Shown one piece after another: positions 44,681 through 55,040 of a stretch of DNA of 64,000 nt; position 1 is the stretch's first letter, and each line of letters starts with the position of its first letter. Position numbers and translations under genes: made by a program. The stretch comes from Prorocentrum cordatum (taxonomy: Eukaryota; Sar; Dinophyceae; Prorocentrales; Prorocentraceae). A model generated the notes under the pieces. The model searched no databases. It was not told the origin of the DNA and saw only the letters and a list, made by a program, of their open reading frames with translations. The stretch spans positions 338,281 through 402,280 of the forward strand of contig CAUYUJ010010391.1 in assembly GCA_963575745.1 (NCBI GenBank). Direction: 5' to 3'.

Positions 44681-45842
44681 GGTTGCAACGGTCGAGGGTC
44701 ACAGGGAAGCCCTTGCGCTCGACAGCGTCAACCCACATCACAAGTAAGATGTTCCCTTCGGTGTCCTCGATCAAGCTGACATCGCCTTTCCTGATGGGCG
44801 GCGCGCCGCGGGAAAGTGCCATTGCACGCGCTTCCTCCACTTTGGCAGCGCTCTCACGAACGAGGCGGACAATGTGGTCAGGGCAGAAGTCGCCATCTGG
44901 CGTTGCGGGTGCAGGCGACCCGTCCGTTGGCAAAGCCCCGTCGGACGCTTCGCGATCCGAGTCGCCATCGTCGTGGCCGCCGTGGCCGTGGGGCGCTGGC
45001 GGCAAAGGCATATCGGCAGGGTCTTCTGGCGCTGGCGGTTCTGGCGCTGGCGGTTCGGGCGCTGGCGGTTCGGGGTCGGGCGGCTCTGGCAGCCCCGCGG
45101 GCTCATCGCGCGCATCGGGCGGCAGTTCTCCATGGTCGCCCAGCTCTTGCTCTTCAGGGTGTCCAGTAACACTGTCGCCGTCGGCGTTATCAACGCCGCC
45201 GTCGTATTCCCCATTCTCTTCCATTGTCTCTTCTAGCAACCGAACGAAACGGTCCACGTCGACCTCTACATCCCGTGGTCCGACTTGTTTCGTTCTTTGC
45301 CTGGGATTGACTGAGTGTTCTGTCTCATCGCCGCACCTGGCTTCCACGAGTGAGATCCACTCAGCGCGCCAGAATGTGACCTGCTTCTTTCTGGCCCCAT
45401 CCGCAGGCAAGTTGCCCGCGATCAAGTCAACCAATCGTTGTGGTTCTGGCGGCCACGCAAGCTCGAACCGCGAAAGGCCTGGCGCTAACTCAATCAACTT
45501 CCCAGCGCAGACATAGATCCTGTGGATGTACCACCAACACATTACAAATGCATCCCTGACTGCAATACCAGGGCCCACGAACGTCCACACGTGATCTACC
45601 CAAGGTGTTTCTTGCAATTCCCCAAGTGGCCCAATGTACCTCGCCGCCTCAAGCAAGGTGGGAGTCACAGCGGGCGCTGACAGTGGCGCCATGGGCGGGT
45701 GCTGCAAGTCGGGGCCGTCCGCCGTCAAGGCCAAGGGTACAAATCGGTCTGCATATTCGGTTGTCTTCTGGTAATCCACGACCCGATGGTGCAAACTGAC
45801 GCACTCGTCCACACTGATGCCAGCACCCATCTTGATCCGCAT
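44652..45842 (-). CDS. Intronless Pro/acidic ORF upstream of the Cys/His finger
   Basis: Start chosen at 45,842 (MRIKMGAGISVDECVSLHHR), where protein-like composition begins; the frame is open further up to 45,977. The first 200 residues look folded (MCWWYIHRIYVCAGKLIELA, FWRAEWISLVEARCGDETEH). These are followed by an acidic stretch and a Pro-Glu repeat (PEPPAPEPPAPEPPAPEDPA), then DHIVRLVRESAAKVEEARAM and a C-terminal beta-like piece, NILLVMWVDAVERKG. It ends at 44,652, overlapping the finger ORF in another frame. No intron is needed across 1.2 kb, unlike the exon trains on both sides. Family unknown. Confidence 0.65.
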   Translation of the reverse strand: MRIKMGAGISVDECVSLHHRVVDYQKTTEYADRFVPLALTADGPDLQHPPMAPLSAPAVTPTLLEAARYIGPLGELQETPWVDHVWTFVGPGIAVRDAFVMCWWYIHRIYVCAGKLIELAPGLSRFELAWPPEPQRLVDLIAGNLPADGARKKQVTFWRAEWISLVEARCGDETEHSVNPRQRTKQVGPRDVEVDVDRFVRLLEETMEENGEYDGGVDNADGDSVTGHPEEQELGDHGELPPDARDEPAGLPEPPDPEPPAPEPPAPEPPAPEDPADMPLPPAPHGHGGHDDGDSDREASDGALPTDGSPAPATPDGDFCPDHIVRLVRESAAKVEEARAMALSRGAPPIRKGDVSLIEDTEGNILLVMWVDAVERKGFPVTLDRCNRVIFIVGHW

Positions 45843-45916
45843 GCGGTCGGACGCCAAGGGCAGCTGCAACGCCCTTAGTCGCCACTGCCAGCCGCGCAAT
45901 CCACAATCGCGCGGGC

Positions 45917-46280
45917 TGGTCCGATCGGTCGGACGTGCATCGGCCGAACCACGTGGACCCGATCGCAGACCAAGCAAAGCCGACCGCGGGGCCTACATTA
46001 CATGCACATGCCGACGCGCGCGCAGCGCCACGCATGCGTGCTTGGCGCAACGCGGGGCGCGTCTCTCGATCCGATCAAAGGGCAAGCGGCCGATATGTTA
46101 TTACAAGGCGTCCAGCAACAATCACCATGTGCATTATGAAGACAACGTGACCCCACGTGTGCTAGCTGCTCTCACAGATGTTAGCGATAGACCGCATCGT
46201 GACAGACTGAGACAAGCAGCTATGTGACGGAGGAACTGGAATGGATAGTGCAAAGCGATCGAAACCAAGCTCTCGTGTAA
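45917..46280. repeat. Long direct repeat, copy 1
   Basis: It matches 46,738-47,097 over about 360 bp with scattered differences, offset 821 bp, for example GGTCGGACGTGCATCGGCCG and GTTATTACAAGGCGTCCAGC. It lies directly upstream of the Pro/acidic ORF and overlaps the extreme 5' part of its open frame. Confidence 0.9.
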
Positions 46281-46737
46281 CGGTCCGAATTCTACTACTG
46301 AGCCTCCGTGCCGCAGACATAGCAATCGTATCGTCCGCTGGTTCACACTGCAACAGAGCACGCGCACATGCGCACGCACGCACGCCAACCCACCCCTCAA
46401 GACCACGCACACACGCAACAACAACAACCACAACTACTTCCCCCCCCCCCCCACCCCACCCACCCACCGCCCATAAGCGCGCAAACACGGAAGCACACGC
46501 GCAAACACACGCCAACCCACTCCCATGCAACCCCTCCCCCACTTCCCCACTTCTCACCGCCCCGCCCACCAGCCCGCGCACCGCTTTCACACCCGCCATC
46601 CCATCCATCCACTCGCCGCATCGCCCCATCCCCCACGCCCCCCACCTCACAACGCTAAACCCCCCCCCCCCACCCACCCACCCCCCACCCCCCTCCCCCA
46701 TCTCCACCCGACCTCCCGACCTCCACCACCCCCGCAA
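46281..46737. repeat. C-rich, CAC/CGCA low-complexity spacer
   Basis: Cytosine runs and CACGCACGCA-like sequence between the two direct repeats; open frames here are artefacts. Confidence 0.8.
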
Positions 46738-47097
46738 TGACCCGATTGGTCGGACGTGCATCGGCCGAACCACGTCGACCCGACCGCCGACCAGGCAAGG
46801 CCGACCGCGGGGCCTACATTACATGCACATGCCGACGCGCGCGCAGCGCCACGCACGCGTGCTTGGCGCAACGCGGGGCGCGTCTCCCGACCCGATCAAA
46901 GGGCAAGCGGTCGATATGTTATTACAAGGCGTCCAGCAACAATCACCATGCGCATTATGAAGCCAACGTGACCCCACATGTGTTAGCCGTTCTCATAGAT
47001 GTTAGCGATAGGCCACATCGTGACAGACTGAGACAAGCAGCTATGTGACGGAGGAACTGGGATGGATAGTGCAAAGCGATCGAAACCAAGCTCTCAT
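46738..47097. repeat. Long direct repeat, copy 2
   Basis: Second copy of the 360-bp unit, likewise followed by C-rich CACGCA sequence (to about 47,780), so the duplicated unit probably includes part of the spacer. Confidence 0.9.
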
Positions 47098-47881
47098 GAT
47101 AGCAATCGCATCGCCCGCTGATTCACTCTGCAAAAGAGCACGCGCGCGCGCCAACACGCACCACAAGACGACCACCCCGCCCTTCCAACCTCCCGCCAGC
47201 ACAAGCACACAAACACGCACGCGCGCACGCAAACGCACATCAAGCCAATCCTCTCCAACCCCTCCCCCACTTCCCCACTTCTAACCGCACCGCCCACCCT
47301 CCCACGCACCGAGTTCACCACCGCCATCACATTCACCCACGCACGCACAACACGCACACACGCACCACGCACACGCACACCACCAGCACGACCACCATGC
47401 CACAACCGCCGCCACGCGCCACCCCCCCCCCCCCTCCGCCACCACCCACCACCACCGCCACCACCGCCACCACCACCACATGACACGCGCGCACGCGATC
47501 GACACAGCACCGCCGCCGCCACCACGCCACCAACACCCCCGCCCGAACCCACCACGCCCCCCTTCTCCAAGCCCGCTCTGACCCCCTCCCGCCCGCCCAT
47601 GCACCCGCGCTCATGCGCGCATGCCCCCCCCCCCCCCCATCCACCACCACCACCACCACACCGCACGCACACACGTAAACACATCCGCATGTACACGCGC
47701 AAACCTTATCATTGCCGCGCGTGCATGTCGTCCACGCGCCAACGCTCGCACGCATACAGCTGACGCCCAATCGTGCGGCGTCGGCATCGTCGGACCGATC
47801 AAGGCTGGATCGCGATCGCGGGACCACTGTCGTCGGCGCCATCAATCGGTCGATCGGCCGCCGCCCGATCGCGGGCGCTCG
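47098..47881. other. C-rich low-complexity interval
   Basis: Runs of CCACC, CGCA and poly-C between the direct repeat and the 3' end of the transposase-like ORF. No protein-like frame. Confidence 0.6.
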
Positions 47882-50449
47882 CTAAGGCACCAGCGGGGCC
47901 CTGTCAGACATTAGCTGCAATACGGAGTTGAAGCCTTCCACGTCCTGCGCGTCGATGGGGATGGCCGCGCGGAATAACACCAACCACGACCACAGCGCTG
48001 TAGGGCACGACCCGCTCGCCGACATCTCCCCCCACTCGTCGCGGAAGGCCATGCGCAACTTCAGGCTCACATCAGAAGTGCTCGAGCAGAACTTATCCGC
48101 TGGCTCTGCCAAGAATCCCCGTGCGAGGGCCGCCCTCGAGTCGTCGCGGGCGCCCTTCGGGCAATCGAGAACCCTGAGCAAGATGATGGGGTACTGGCGC
48201 AGCGGCGCATAGACCCTGTAGCGCCACTCGCATGCGCCCCTCAGCACCAGCGACGCGATAAGGAGGCGCGCCTTGCTGTGCAGGTCTATCGGGAGCAGGC
48301 CCCACACCGCCCGCCACGCGGATTCGTCATTGAGTGCCTCGTGGGTCAGCAAGCGCGCGATGTCCATTGTGATCCGCTCGCCCATCTCGCTGGCCAACAT
48401 CGAGAGCGGGGTCTCCCCCAAGTGGGGCGCGGGCCAGCAAGCTTCGGATGCGACCTTCTGCTCTTTCTTCTTCGTCTCGATCCAATGGAGCAGGTGCAGA
48501 AAAGGCGCCTTGGCCGTGAAGGAGATTTGGACTGTCGCAAGGTACGTCTCATCTGACGCCGCTCGGGCCGCGACAACCTTATACTGTTTCGTCTTCTCTC
48601 GGTGCTCGCGCTCCTCGTCGTCGCCAGCCACATTGAGTCCAGACTTCTTGGCGGCGGGCTTGGCTTTGGCCTTTGGGGCTGCGGCTGCCTTCTCCTTGGC
48701 TTTTGCCTTGGCCAAACCAAGTTTCCGCAAAGCCTCCTCTGTCACGCCGCACGCCGCACGAAATACTTGTCCGATCAAGCGGCGCCCCTGTATAATCTTC
48801 TCCTCCACGCTGCCAATCGAACCCCAACGCCCTCGCAAGCGCCTTCCAGGTAAATTCCTGAATAGGCGCGTGGCCGTCTCCACGTCGGACGCATCCATCG
48901 CCGCCTTGAATACTTTGGCGGGCGTCCCGCAGCTCCTCCACACATTCGCCAACGTTGCGGTGCATGAGAAGTAGGGCCTGTCCATGTCGTGGTCGGCGCC
49001 CCACGACCACGCGTCAGTCATGGCAAGTTGGTTCTTCACTATGATGTGCTGCTGGTGGAGCATGCAGAATGGGGCATGGAACCCGACGTGCCCGACCCCG
49101 CCCAAGTCCGCTTTCACGTGGCGCAGCATGGTCTTATTTTCTCCTCCAGCATCAACTCCCCAAATGTACGCGGTGAGCCGAGCACCGTGGCCGCCGACCT
49201 CGGCTTTGGGGGCGTTCCACACAGGGCACCCAACAGATTCTACCCCACGCTTGCAAAAGCGGTGGGTTTCGGCGCCTGTGCCCTTGCCCACGATCTGAAG
49301 GTCGCCCATGGTCCTGATATGGTCACAATGGCGTGCCATCTCCTCGGGCGTTGCAGACTTCTCCAGGTCAGAGCGGCCCTCCTCATAAAAGCAAGCCAGG
49401 GACATCACAATGCTCACGTGCACCTTAGATCTCTCGATGGCGTTGCTGTTCGTGGCGTCGCACTTGATCGTGTGCACGCAAAAGTCAATGGGTTTCAGGT
49501 TGGCGTAATAATCATTGGCGCGAACCGCCTTCGCCGCAGCCAACCTGTGTTCATACTTCAAGACGACGCCTTTATCATAAAGCCCACCTTTGGTAGGGTC
49601 GCCAGCCGCCATGCGCGCAGTGGCAGCCGCTGACGTATGTGAGACGTTCCGTGCCCGAGCCAGAGAATACCCGCCATATGTGGTGATCTCGCGGTTGGGC
49701 CTGAAGTCAATTTGTTTCCTCGTCTCCGCCAGCTGAAGTTCCATGGCGCGGGCATCGTTCCTGGCCTGCTCGGCTTTCGCTTTCCAGTTGTTCTTCACTT
49801 TGTTTGCAAGCCTCAACTCTTCCTTCAGCGCGTCGATGGTAGCGTCTCTGTCCGCGATCATGGATCTGAGGTCTGGAGCGTCAAACTCCATGTAGTGCTG
49901 TTCTGGCCGCGCAGGGGCAGGGGCGACTGCGGAGGACGTAGAAGCAAGGGCTTCGCTGCATGCTGGCAATGGTGGCACATTTTGTCTGGCTATTTTTCGT
50001 CTCTTGGTGGTGGTGCCCCGTCCTCGCGATGCTTGCTGCAAGTTCTCAACAATGGACGGGGTGTCATTGGCGGCGATGCTCACGCTGGCCATCTCTTCAA
50101 GGATGCTTGGCAGCAGGGCGATATCTAAATAGAAGTCGTCCGCGTACACACAGCCATCTTGTTGGGCCGCCAGCGAGCGAGTAACATGAGCTTTCACTTT
50201 CCTGGCCATTACCCTGCTGGACAAGGGCCCGCTAGCGTCCACAGTACCCAGCAAGAACAATACTAAATCCGCCGTTGCTTGGTACGTGATCTTACTATCG
50301 CCCAAGTTCTTCAGAACACCACTCCGTTCTTGGATAAATGTAGTGATGTCCAACACGGTCGAAGACGCCCCAGCTGACATGATTACGTCGGTCTTGGCCC
50401 TTGGCAGAGACATATTTTGCAAAGAAAAAAGAATGATGAATATGAGCAT
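47882..50449 (-). CDS. Transposase-like protein, RNase H-fold (DDE) candidate, intronless
   Basis: An 855-codon uninterrupted frame; Met13 (MSLPRAKTDV) or Met24 are alternative starts. A predicted coiled coil lies at about 192-246. A core follows with IKCDATNSN (Asp331), YIWGVDAGGENKTML (Asp433), FCMLHQQHII (Cys462, His465) and near the C-terminus DAQDVEGFNSVLQLM (Glu838). The order of Asp, Asp, CxxH, a long helical insert with a Lys/Ala-rich loop (AKAKAKEKAAAAPKAKAKPA) and Glu resembles hAT and Mutator-like transposases, but the spacing is unusual. As the only enzyme of this kind inside the TIR element, it is the natural mobilising candidate. Absence of introns contrasts with its neighbours. 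Alternative: a virus-like or unknown nuclear protein. Confidence 0.55.
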   Translation of the reverse strand: MLIFIILFSLQNMSLPRAKTDVIMSAGASSTVLDITTFIQERSGVLKNLGDSKITYQATADLVLFLLGTVDASGPLSSRVMARKVKAHVTRSLAAQQDGCVYADDFYLDIALLPSILEEMASVSIAANDTPSIVENLQQASRGRGTTTKRRKIARQNVPPLPACSEALASTSSAVAPAPARPEQHYMEFDAPDLRSMIADRDATIDALKEELRLANKVKNNWKAKAEQARNDARAMELQLAETRKQIDFRPNREITTYGGYSLARARNVSHTSAAATARMAAGDPTKGGLYDKGVVLKYEHRLAAAKAVRANDYYANLKPIDFCVHTIKCDATNSNAIERSKVHVSIVMSLACFYEEGRSDLEKSATPEEMARHCDHIRTMGDLQIVGKGTGAETHRFCKRGVESVGCPVWNAPKAEVGGHGARLTAYIWGVDAGGENKTMLRHVKADLGGVGHVGFHAPFCMLHQQHIIVKNQLAMTDAWSWGADHDMDRPYFSCTATLANVWRSCGTPAKVFKAAMDASDVETATRLFRNLPGRRLRGRWGSIGSVEEKIIQGRRLIGQVFRAACGVTEEALRKLGLAKAKAKEKAAAAPKAKAKPAAKKSGLNVAGDDEEREHREKTKQYKVVAARAASDETYLATVQISFTAKAPFLHLLHWIETKKKEQKVASEACWPAPHLGETPLSMLASEMGERITMDIARLLTHEALNDESAWRAVWGLLPIDLHSKARLLIASLVLRGACEWRYRVYAPLRQYPIILLRVLDCPKGARDDSRAALARGFLAEPADKFCSSTSDVSLKLRMAFRDEWGEMSASGSCPTALWSWLVLFRAAIPIDAQDVEGFNSVLQLMSDRAPLVP

Positions 50450-50615
50450 GAGTTTAGCAGACGGCAGGCGCAGGCGATGAGGGCAAGGGAGCGCGTGACA
50501 GGTCAGAGGGCAGCAACGCGCTAAGCATCAGGGGGCGAGGCAGGAGGAGAAGCATGAGGATCAGGTTCGAAAGGAGGCAGCATCAAGAGTCACAGGAGCA
50601 GGATAACACTCCCCA

Positions 50616-50680
50616 CCCTTGGCGCTGTCCAGCTGCTGTCCAGCAGCTTGAAGGTGCACCGGTACTGGTCGCGTCTGGCG
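50616..50680 (-). CDS. Possible last exon of the methyltransferase-like gene
   Basis: CGCCAG|ACGCGA acceptor, then DQYRCTFKLLDSSWTAPRV before GTGGGG. Short, so weak on its own. Confidence 0.3.
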
Positions 50681-50699
50681 CCTCCCCATCCCCCCTCCT

Positions 50700-52142
50700 C
50701 CCCATCAGGACACCGCCAAACCCCTACACGCATGGGTCCTCCGCCTCCGCTGCCGTCTCAAGTGTTTCCCCCCCCCCAATGGCGTCGCGGCGTCGCTGTC
50801 GTTTCGCCCCCCACCCCAGGCCCCGCCAAGAGCAGCCGCAGTTGCGCTGTGCCGGCGCGCTGGCGCTGGCGGCGCTTGCAGCTATCAGGCGGGGGCCACG
50901 GCAGGGGCGGCCTGGGCGGGCAACAGAGTCTGCAGTTCCATCCTCCCTATGTTTTTCTCGTCTCCTCTTTGTGCAACTGTCCTCGCTACAACGCCTGTCC
51001 CCCTGCCCACGGCAATGCTCTATCGCGCGTCTAGATCGTTTCCTCGTCTTGATCTCCCTTCCTGCTCTCCTCCTGTTTCCCCCCATCAGTTCTGCTCCAC
51101 CCCTTATCTCTCCTTGGCCTTACTCTCCTCTGGTCTATTGCCTCCATCCCTCCACGACGACATGTGACATGTGTTCCTTCTCCTCTCACTGTCACCCTGC
51201 TCTCCTTGGCAAGCGCGTTGCGAATGTGAAAGCAGAAAGGGAACAGACGGCGATATCGAGATTGTGGAGATCACATTCGGAGGGCAAGCTCGAATCTCGG
51301 AAGTGCACACGTCGGCAACAAGCGGGGGAGGTGCGAGGGACACACTTTAGAATTCGATTCGATACGCGACAGATGGCAAGGATATTGCCACATGGGAAAT
51401 CGAGATGGTCGCCAACGAAAGTACGACGATCGTTTCGACAACGACGCGGGAGGACGCAAGGGCGCACCTATTTCGCGAACCGCCGCAACCCCGCGCGCCA
51501 GATGTCATGTATCCCAGGCTGCCGCACGCGCAACCTTATGCCCCTAACGCAAATGACGCGCGTCCTGCAAAATATGCAAAGACAGCGGAAGTGTGTCAAG
51601 TGGCAAAGGGAGGCTTCGTTGCCCAATCATTCTTGCTTTGGCTGTCACCCAATACCTGAGCCCCATAATCAAAATCACTGAGCCCGAGCCCCCCGTGCCA
51701 CGGCCCGCGACACTGCTGAAACCACAACTGCCCGTCGCCAGCCGCGAGCCCCGTGCCGCGCATTGGCGCTGATGAATGATTGGCCTCACAGCTTCAGGGC
51801 GCCCCGTCCTGCGCGCTCAGCTCCGCGCCCGACCTTTCGGGGGGTCGCAGGCAAGCAAGCGATCGGTGGCTTAAGATAACAATAGAGACAATAGAGGGCA
51901 AGCCAAACAACAAGCAAGCTTGATGCGGCGCGCGCTGGCAGGACACGGCATTGCAAGCAACAAGCAACGGGCGATACTAAGGCACAGAATTCCGTCGGAA
52001 TGCATTTTGCAGGCGCCTCACAACAATCGCGGGACGCTCGACTCGGCCCGAGGCGCCCAACGCCAAGCAGATGTCAGGTTGAAACAAAGATGGAAGACTC
52101 ATTACAACAACGTAGAAATCAGCAGGAGAGTTGCGAACCTAC
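50700..52142. other. Inter-exon interval, nothing supported
   Basis: C/T-rich near 50,940-51,200, otherwise mixed sequence. No frame with protein-like composition and splice sites was found. Confidence 0.4.
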
Positions 52143-52237
52143 AAGAACGCCATGATGATCATGCGCCTGCCAATGTCATGGAAGACGGGGAGCTTGTTCA
52201 GGGCGAGGTGGAAGATCATGGCGTGCTTGCTCATGCG
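52143..52237 (-). CDS. Methyltransferase-like gene, downstream exon
   Basis: CCGTCAG|CGCATG acceptor and TTCTT|GTAGGT donor; the peptide is RMSKHAMIFHLALNKLPVFH, then DIGRRMIIMAFL. It follows the catalytic exons; function unknown. Confidence 0.45.
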
Positions 52238-52550
52238 CTGACGGCCGATTGCTACAGGGTTTGCAAAACAACGAGATAGCAATGGGAAACGATGCGGAAC
52301 CAATAACAACGCCAACGAACGCGTATTACATTGGATCGAGAAATCAGAGCGAACAGTAGGATACGGAATGAAGGGTATGAAAATCGTGTGGGATACGAAC
52401 AGTGGGATACGAACAGTGGGATACCTTGCGAATGCCGTCGCAGAAACCGCGCGCTCGTAGCGAGAACAGCCGAGAGGGCGAGGAGAGGAGAGAGAAGCAC
52501 GGAGAGGACAAGGAGAGGAGACAGACAGAAACAAAGATATAACAAGGCAC

Positions 52551-52662
52551 GTTCCTCGACCATCTCGCAATGGTAGTGGTGCAGCAATGCAGTGCAGAAC
52601 TGACGCGTGTACGCCGCCGATGCGTGGATGTCCGCAGAGCCCACAACGTGGCCAATGTGGCG
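52551..52662 (-). CDS. Methyltransferase-like gene, exon after the third motif
   Basis: A pyrimidine tract then TTTGAG|CGCCAC is the acceptor and GGAAC|GTGCCT the donor. The peptide RHIGHVVGSADIHASAAYTR and QFCTALLHHYHCEMVEE resembles the C-terminal helix of this methyltransferase-like family. Confidence 0.5.
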
Positions 52663-53395
52663 CTCAAAGAGAGAGGCGCGCGCGCGAGGCTGCCGCGGCG
52701 CCGGTGGGCGCCCAGGACAGGCGGCTCTCCCCTGCATGCGATGCGCCGTCAGCCAGTCGTTGTTCTACTCTCCCCCGATACGTGCGCCATCAACGAAGCT
52801 TGCATTATCAAGTTCGTCCTCCTGCCCCACTGCCTCTCCATAGCTCGCTATCTCACGCGGGGTCCCTGGGCGGATCGACGAGACATCGTTGTTATTTTTC
52901 TTCCCTGTCACCGATCCGCAGGGCTGCGTGTAGGACAAGCGCTTCGTCGTCTGCCAGCGAAGTGTTTTCACATACCTGCTCGTTTTGAGCGCGCCCCCCC
53001 AACGCGACCCACTCTACCTGATACACCCGCCTCCAGAGCCCACGTAGGCGTTATCTCTCTCATGTCATGTCCTGTTTCTCTCGCTAACCCCTTGTATCTC
53101 GAAGTCGTTCGCCCGATCGTTCGACTCTCACTGACTCTATCTAGCTCGTCCTCGTTTCTTATATATGGTTTCTCGCTGTCTCGTTTTCTCTCTCTCCACC
53201 CGTCGCCAGCGCCCATCTCTCGCTCCGAGTGCGCATGCGCGCAAAGCTACAGCGAATACAACAACATGCCCAACTCATACATTACATCATGCATTGCAAC
53301 ATCCTCTTCCCGCCCCCACGGCCCTCGCACCGCCTGCGCCCCGCCCGCGCGGCGCAAAAGCAATCCTTGCTTTTCGGAAGGTGCTTTGGCCACGC

Positions 53396-53572
53396 CTGAA
53401 GCCAAGACGCCCAGCGGCCGTTTGTCATCAGGTGCGTCGGTTTCATCGCATCGTGCCCGTGCGCGCCCATGGTGAGGTAAATCTTCGAATGCCCCAGTAG
53501 TTCCAGGAAGTCGCTCAGCGGCCTGAACTTGAACATGTAGCTGTTCGCAGGCTGCTCGATCACCAGGCGCAC
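53396..53572 (-). CDS. Methyltransferase-like gene, EQPxNS exon, exactly 59 codons
   Basis: AACAAG|GTGCGC acceptor and CTTCAG|GCGTGG, a GC donor. The frame reads VRLVIEQPANSYMFKFRPLS, DFLELLGHSKIYLTMGAHGH and DAMKPTHLMTNGRWASWL. The EQPxNS block corresponds to the ENV/EQP strand of cytosine methyltransferase folds, and xGAxxxKPTxL to the stretch that follows it in the dinoflagellate and haptophyte protein family I recall. Confidence 0.65.
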
Positions 53573-54027
53573 CTTGTTCGAAAGAGCCGACCGCACCGGC
53601 ACAGGCGCTGGGGCGAGGGATGCGATTCGGCGGGGAGATGGACAGGGTCGAGGATGGGTGGGGGAGGAGGGCGAGGTCAAGCTGAAGTTGAGAGACAGGC
53701 AAGCGGTCGCACACATTGGAATAAAAAAAAGACAAAGATACCATGATCGGCGACGGGGGCAGAGACAAAATACGCAGCAATTGGGATTGGTGGCCGCGGG
53801 AGGAAGGGCGGACCAGTGGCCATGGAAGCAGAAGGGTTGGCAACGCGAGAGGTGCGTCTGTGCAGGAACCTGCTAGTCGACATTCCGATGTATGAGGAAC
53901 AGTGTACTTGCCCACGCACGCACACGCACTCTCTCTTCTCTATCTCTCCAACTGTCTACTCATGTCATTACACGTCTTTGTCTCCATATCGTTCTTCTTC
54001 GCATCCCTCTCCCACCCGCCCCCAAAC

Positions 54028-54114
54028 CGAAATCAGCTGAGCCAAATCCTTCATGAAATCTGCGAACCTGTTGCCCATCTGGGCCATGGGCGAATCAGGG
54101 TCTCCACCAGGGTT
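54028..54114 (-). CDS. Methyltransferase-like gene, small exon, exactly 29 codons
   Basis: CAGCAG|AACCCT acceptor and ATTTCG|GTTTGG donor; the peptide is NPGGDPDSPMAQMGNRFADF, then MKDLAQLIS. NPxGD followed by an MGN helix is what precedes the EQP strand in related proteins. Confidence 0.6.
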
Positions 54115-54554
54115 CTGCTGATTCCTCTGCGGGCCGCGAAAGAGGACAATGCCTCGAGATGACTCTGGGCGGTTGCATTGGGGAAGTGGCGAAGGATAGA
54201 TCGGCGATCCAAGCAACGCAACGCTGCCGCCGCGTTCGAATTCAACCCCCTGCCCTGGCATCCCTTCCTAGCCGCCCTGAACGATAGCAAACGACAGCAA
54301 CAATACACATGACAGCGAGTAGTGGCGTCGACGTAGATTCGACTCGTGTTGCTGGTGCTCATTTCATCGTCCTGCTGCTCCCGATGCTCCTCCTCTCCCC
54401 TCTCCTCTCTTCCTACTCGGCGCCATGCTCGTCATCCCGCTTGGTGCTGCTCTTGCTGTTCCTTCGCTGCTGTTGCTGTTCCTCATCCTCGCGTTCCTCG
54501 TCCTCGCGTTCCTCCTCCTCGTGTTCCTGATCCATGCTGGCCCCCCTCTGTCTC

Positions 54555-54671
54555 CAATTCCCGCCGGTGCTCCTCTTGGTCACGCCGCTCGTGGGGAAGA
54601 TCCAGAACTTGCACGGCGGCCCAGCCAAGATGATGCCGTTGGGCGCGAGCCGCACCACCATGCAGATCACC
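54555..54671 (-). CDS. Methyltransferase-like gene, PPC exon
   Basis: TGCCAG|GGTGAT acceptor; the peptide is VICMVVRLAPNGIILAGPPC, then KFWIFPTSGVTKRSTGGNW. A hydrophobic strand ending GPPC matches the catalytic loop of C5-cytosine methyltransferases, where Cys attacks C6 of cytosine. This is the strongest single motif of the gene. The 3' border is uncertain. Confidence 0.65.
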
Positions 54672-54909
54672 CTGGCAGGCTGCGGGTTGGGGGGCGCAGG
54701 AGAGGATTGATTGGGGGGCGAAGGGCAGGAAGATTGCGAGTCACGCGAAAGCGACATGTGAGATCTCGGCGAGGGTCGAGAACGCAGGGGTGCACCACTA
54801 GAAGAATATAAGAGAAACGTTTCGGCCATCTGTCCTAATCGCGTCGTCATCCCCATCATCTCCTTCCTTCGATCTCCCTTCTGGCCCTCCCCAAGCAAGC
54901 CTGTGAACG

Positions 54910-55040
54910 CCTTTCTCTGTCAACGCGTCGTCGTCCTTGTTCAGGCTCGTGTCGAACGCCTCGGAGGCAAGGCCGAGCGCCGCGCACTCCTTGCTGAAGT
55001 TGCACTCGCCCCCGAAGAGATCCCCGGCGTGCAACCTCGA
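54910..55040 (-). CDS. Methyltransferase-like gene, SAM-binding exon
   Basis: GGAGCAG|TCGAGG acceptor and GAAAG|GCGTTC, a GC donor. The peptide RLHAGDLFGGECNFSKECAA, LGLASEAFDTSLNKDDDALT carries DLFGG followed by a helix and an acidic strand end (FDT), as in motif I and II of class I methyltransferases (DLFxGxGxxS). It precedes the GPPC exon in the right order. Confidence 0.65.

Noticed and set aside
50940-51681. Plus-strand 375-codon frame around 50.55-51.68 kb
   Set aside because: Composition follows the C/T-rich background and it runs opposite to every supported gene of the element.
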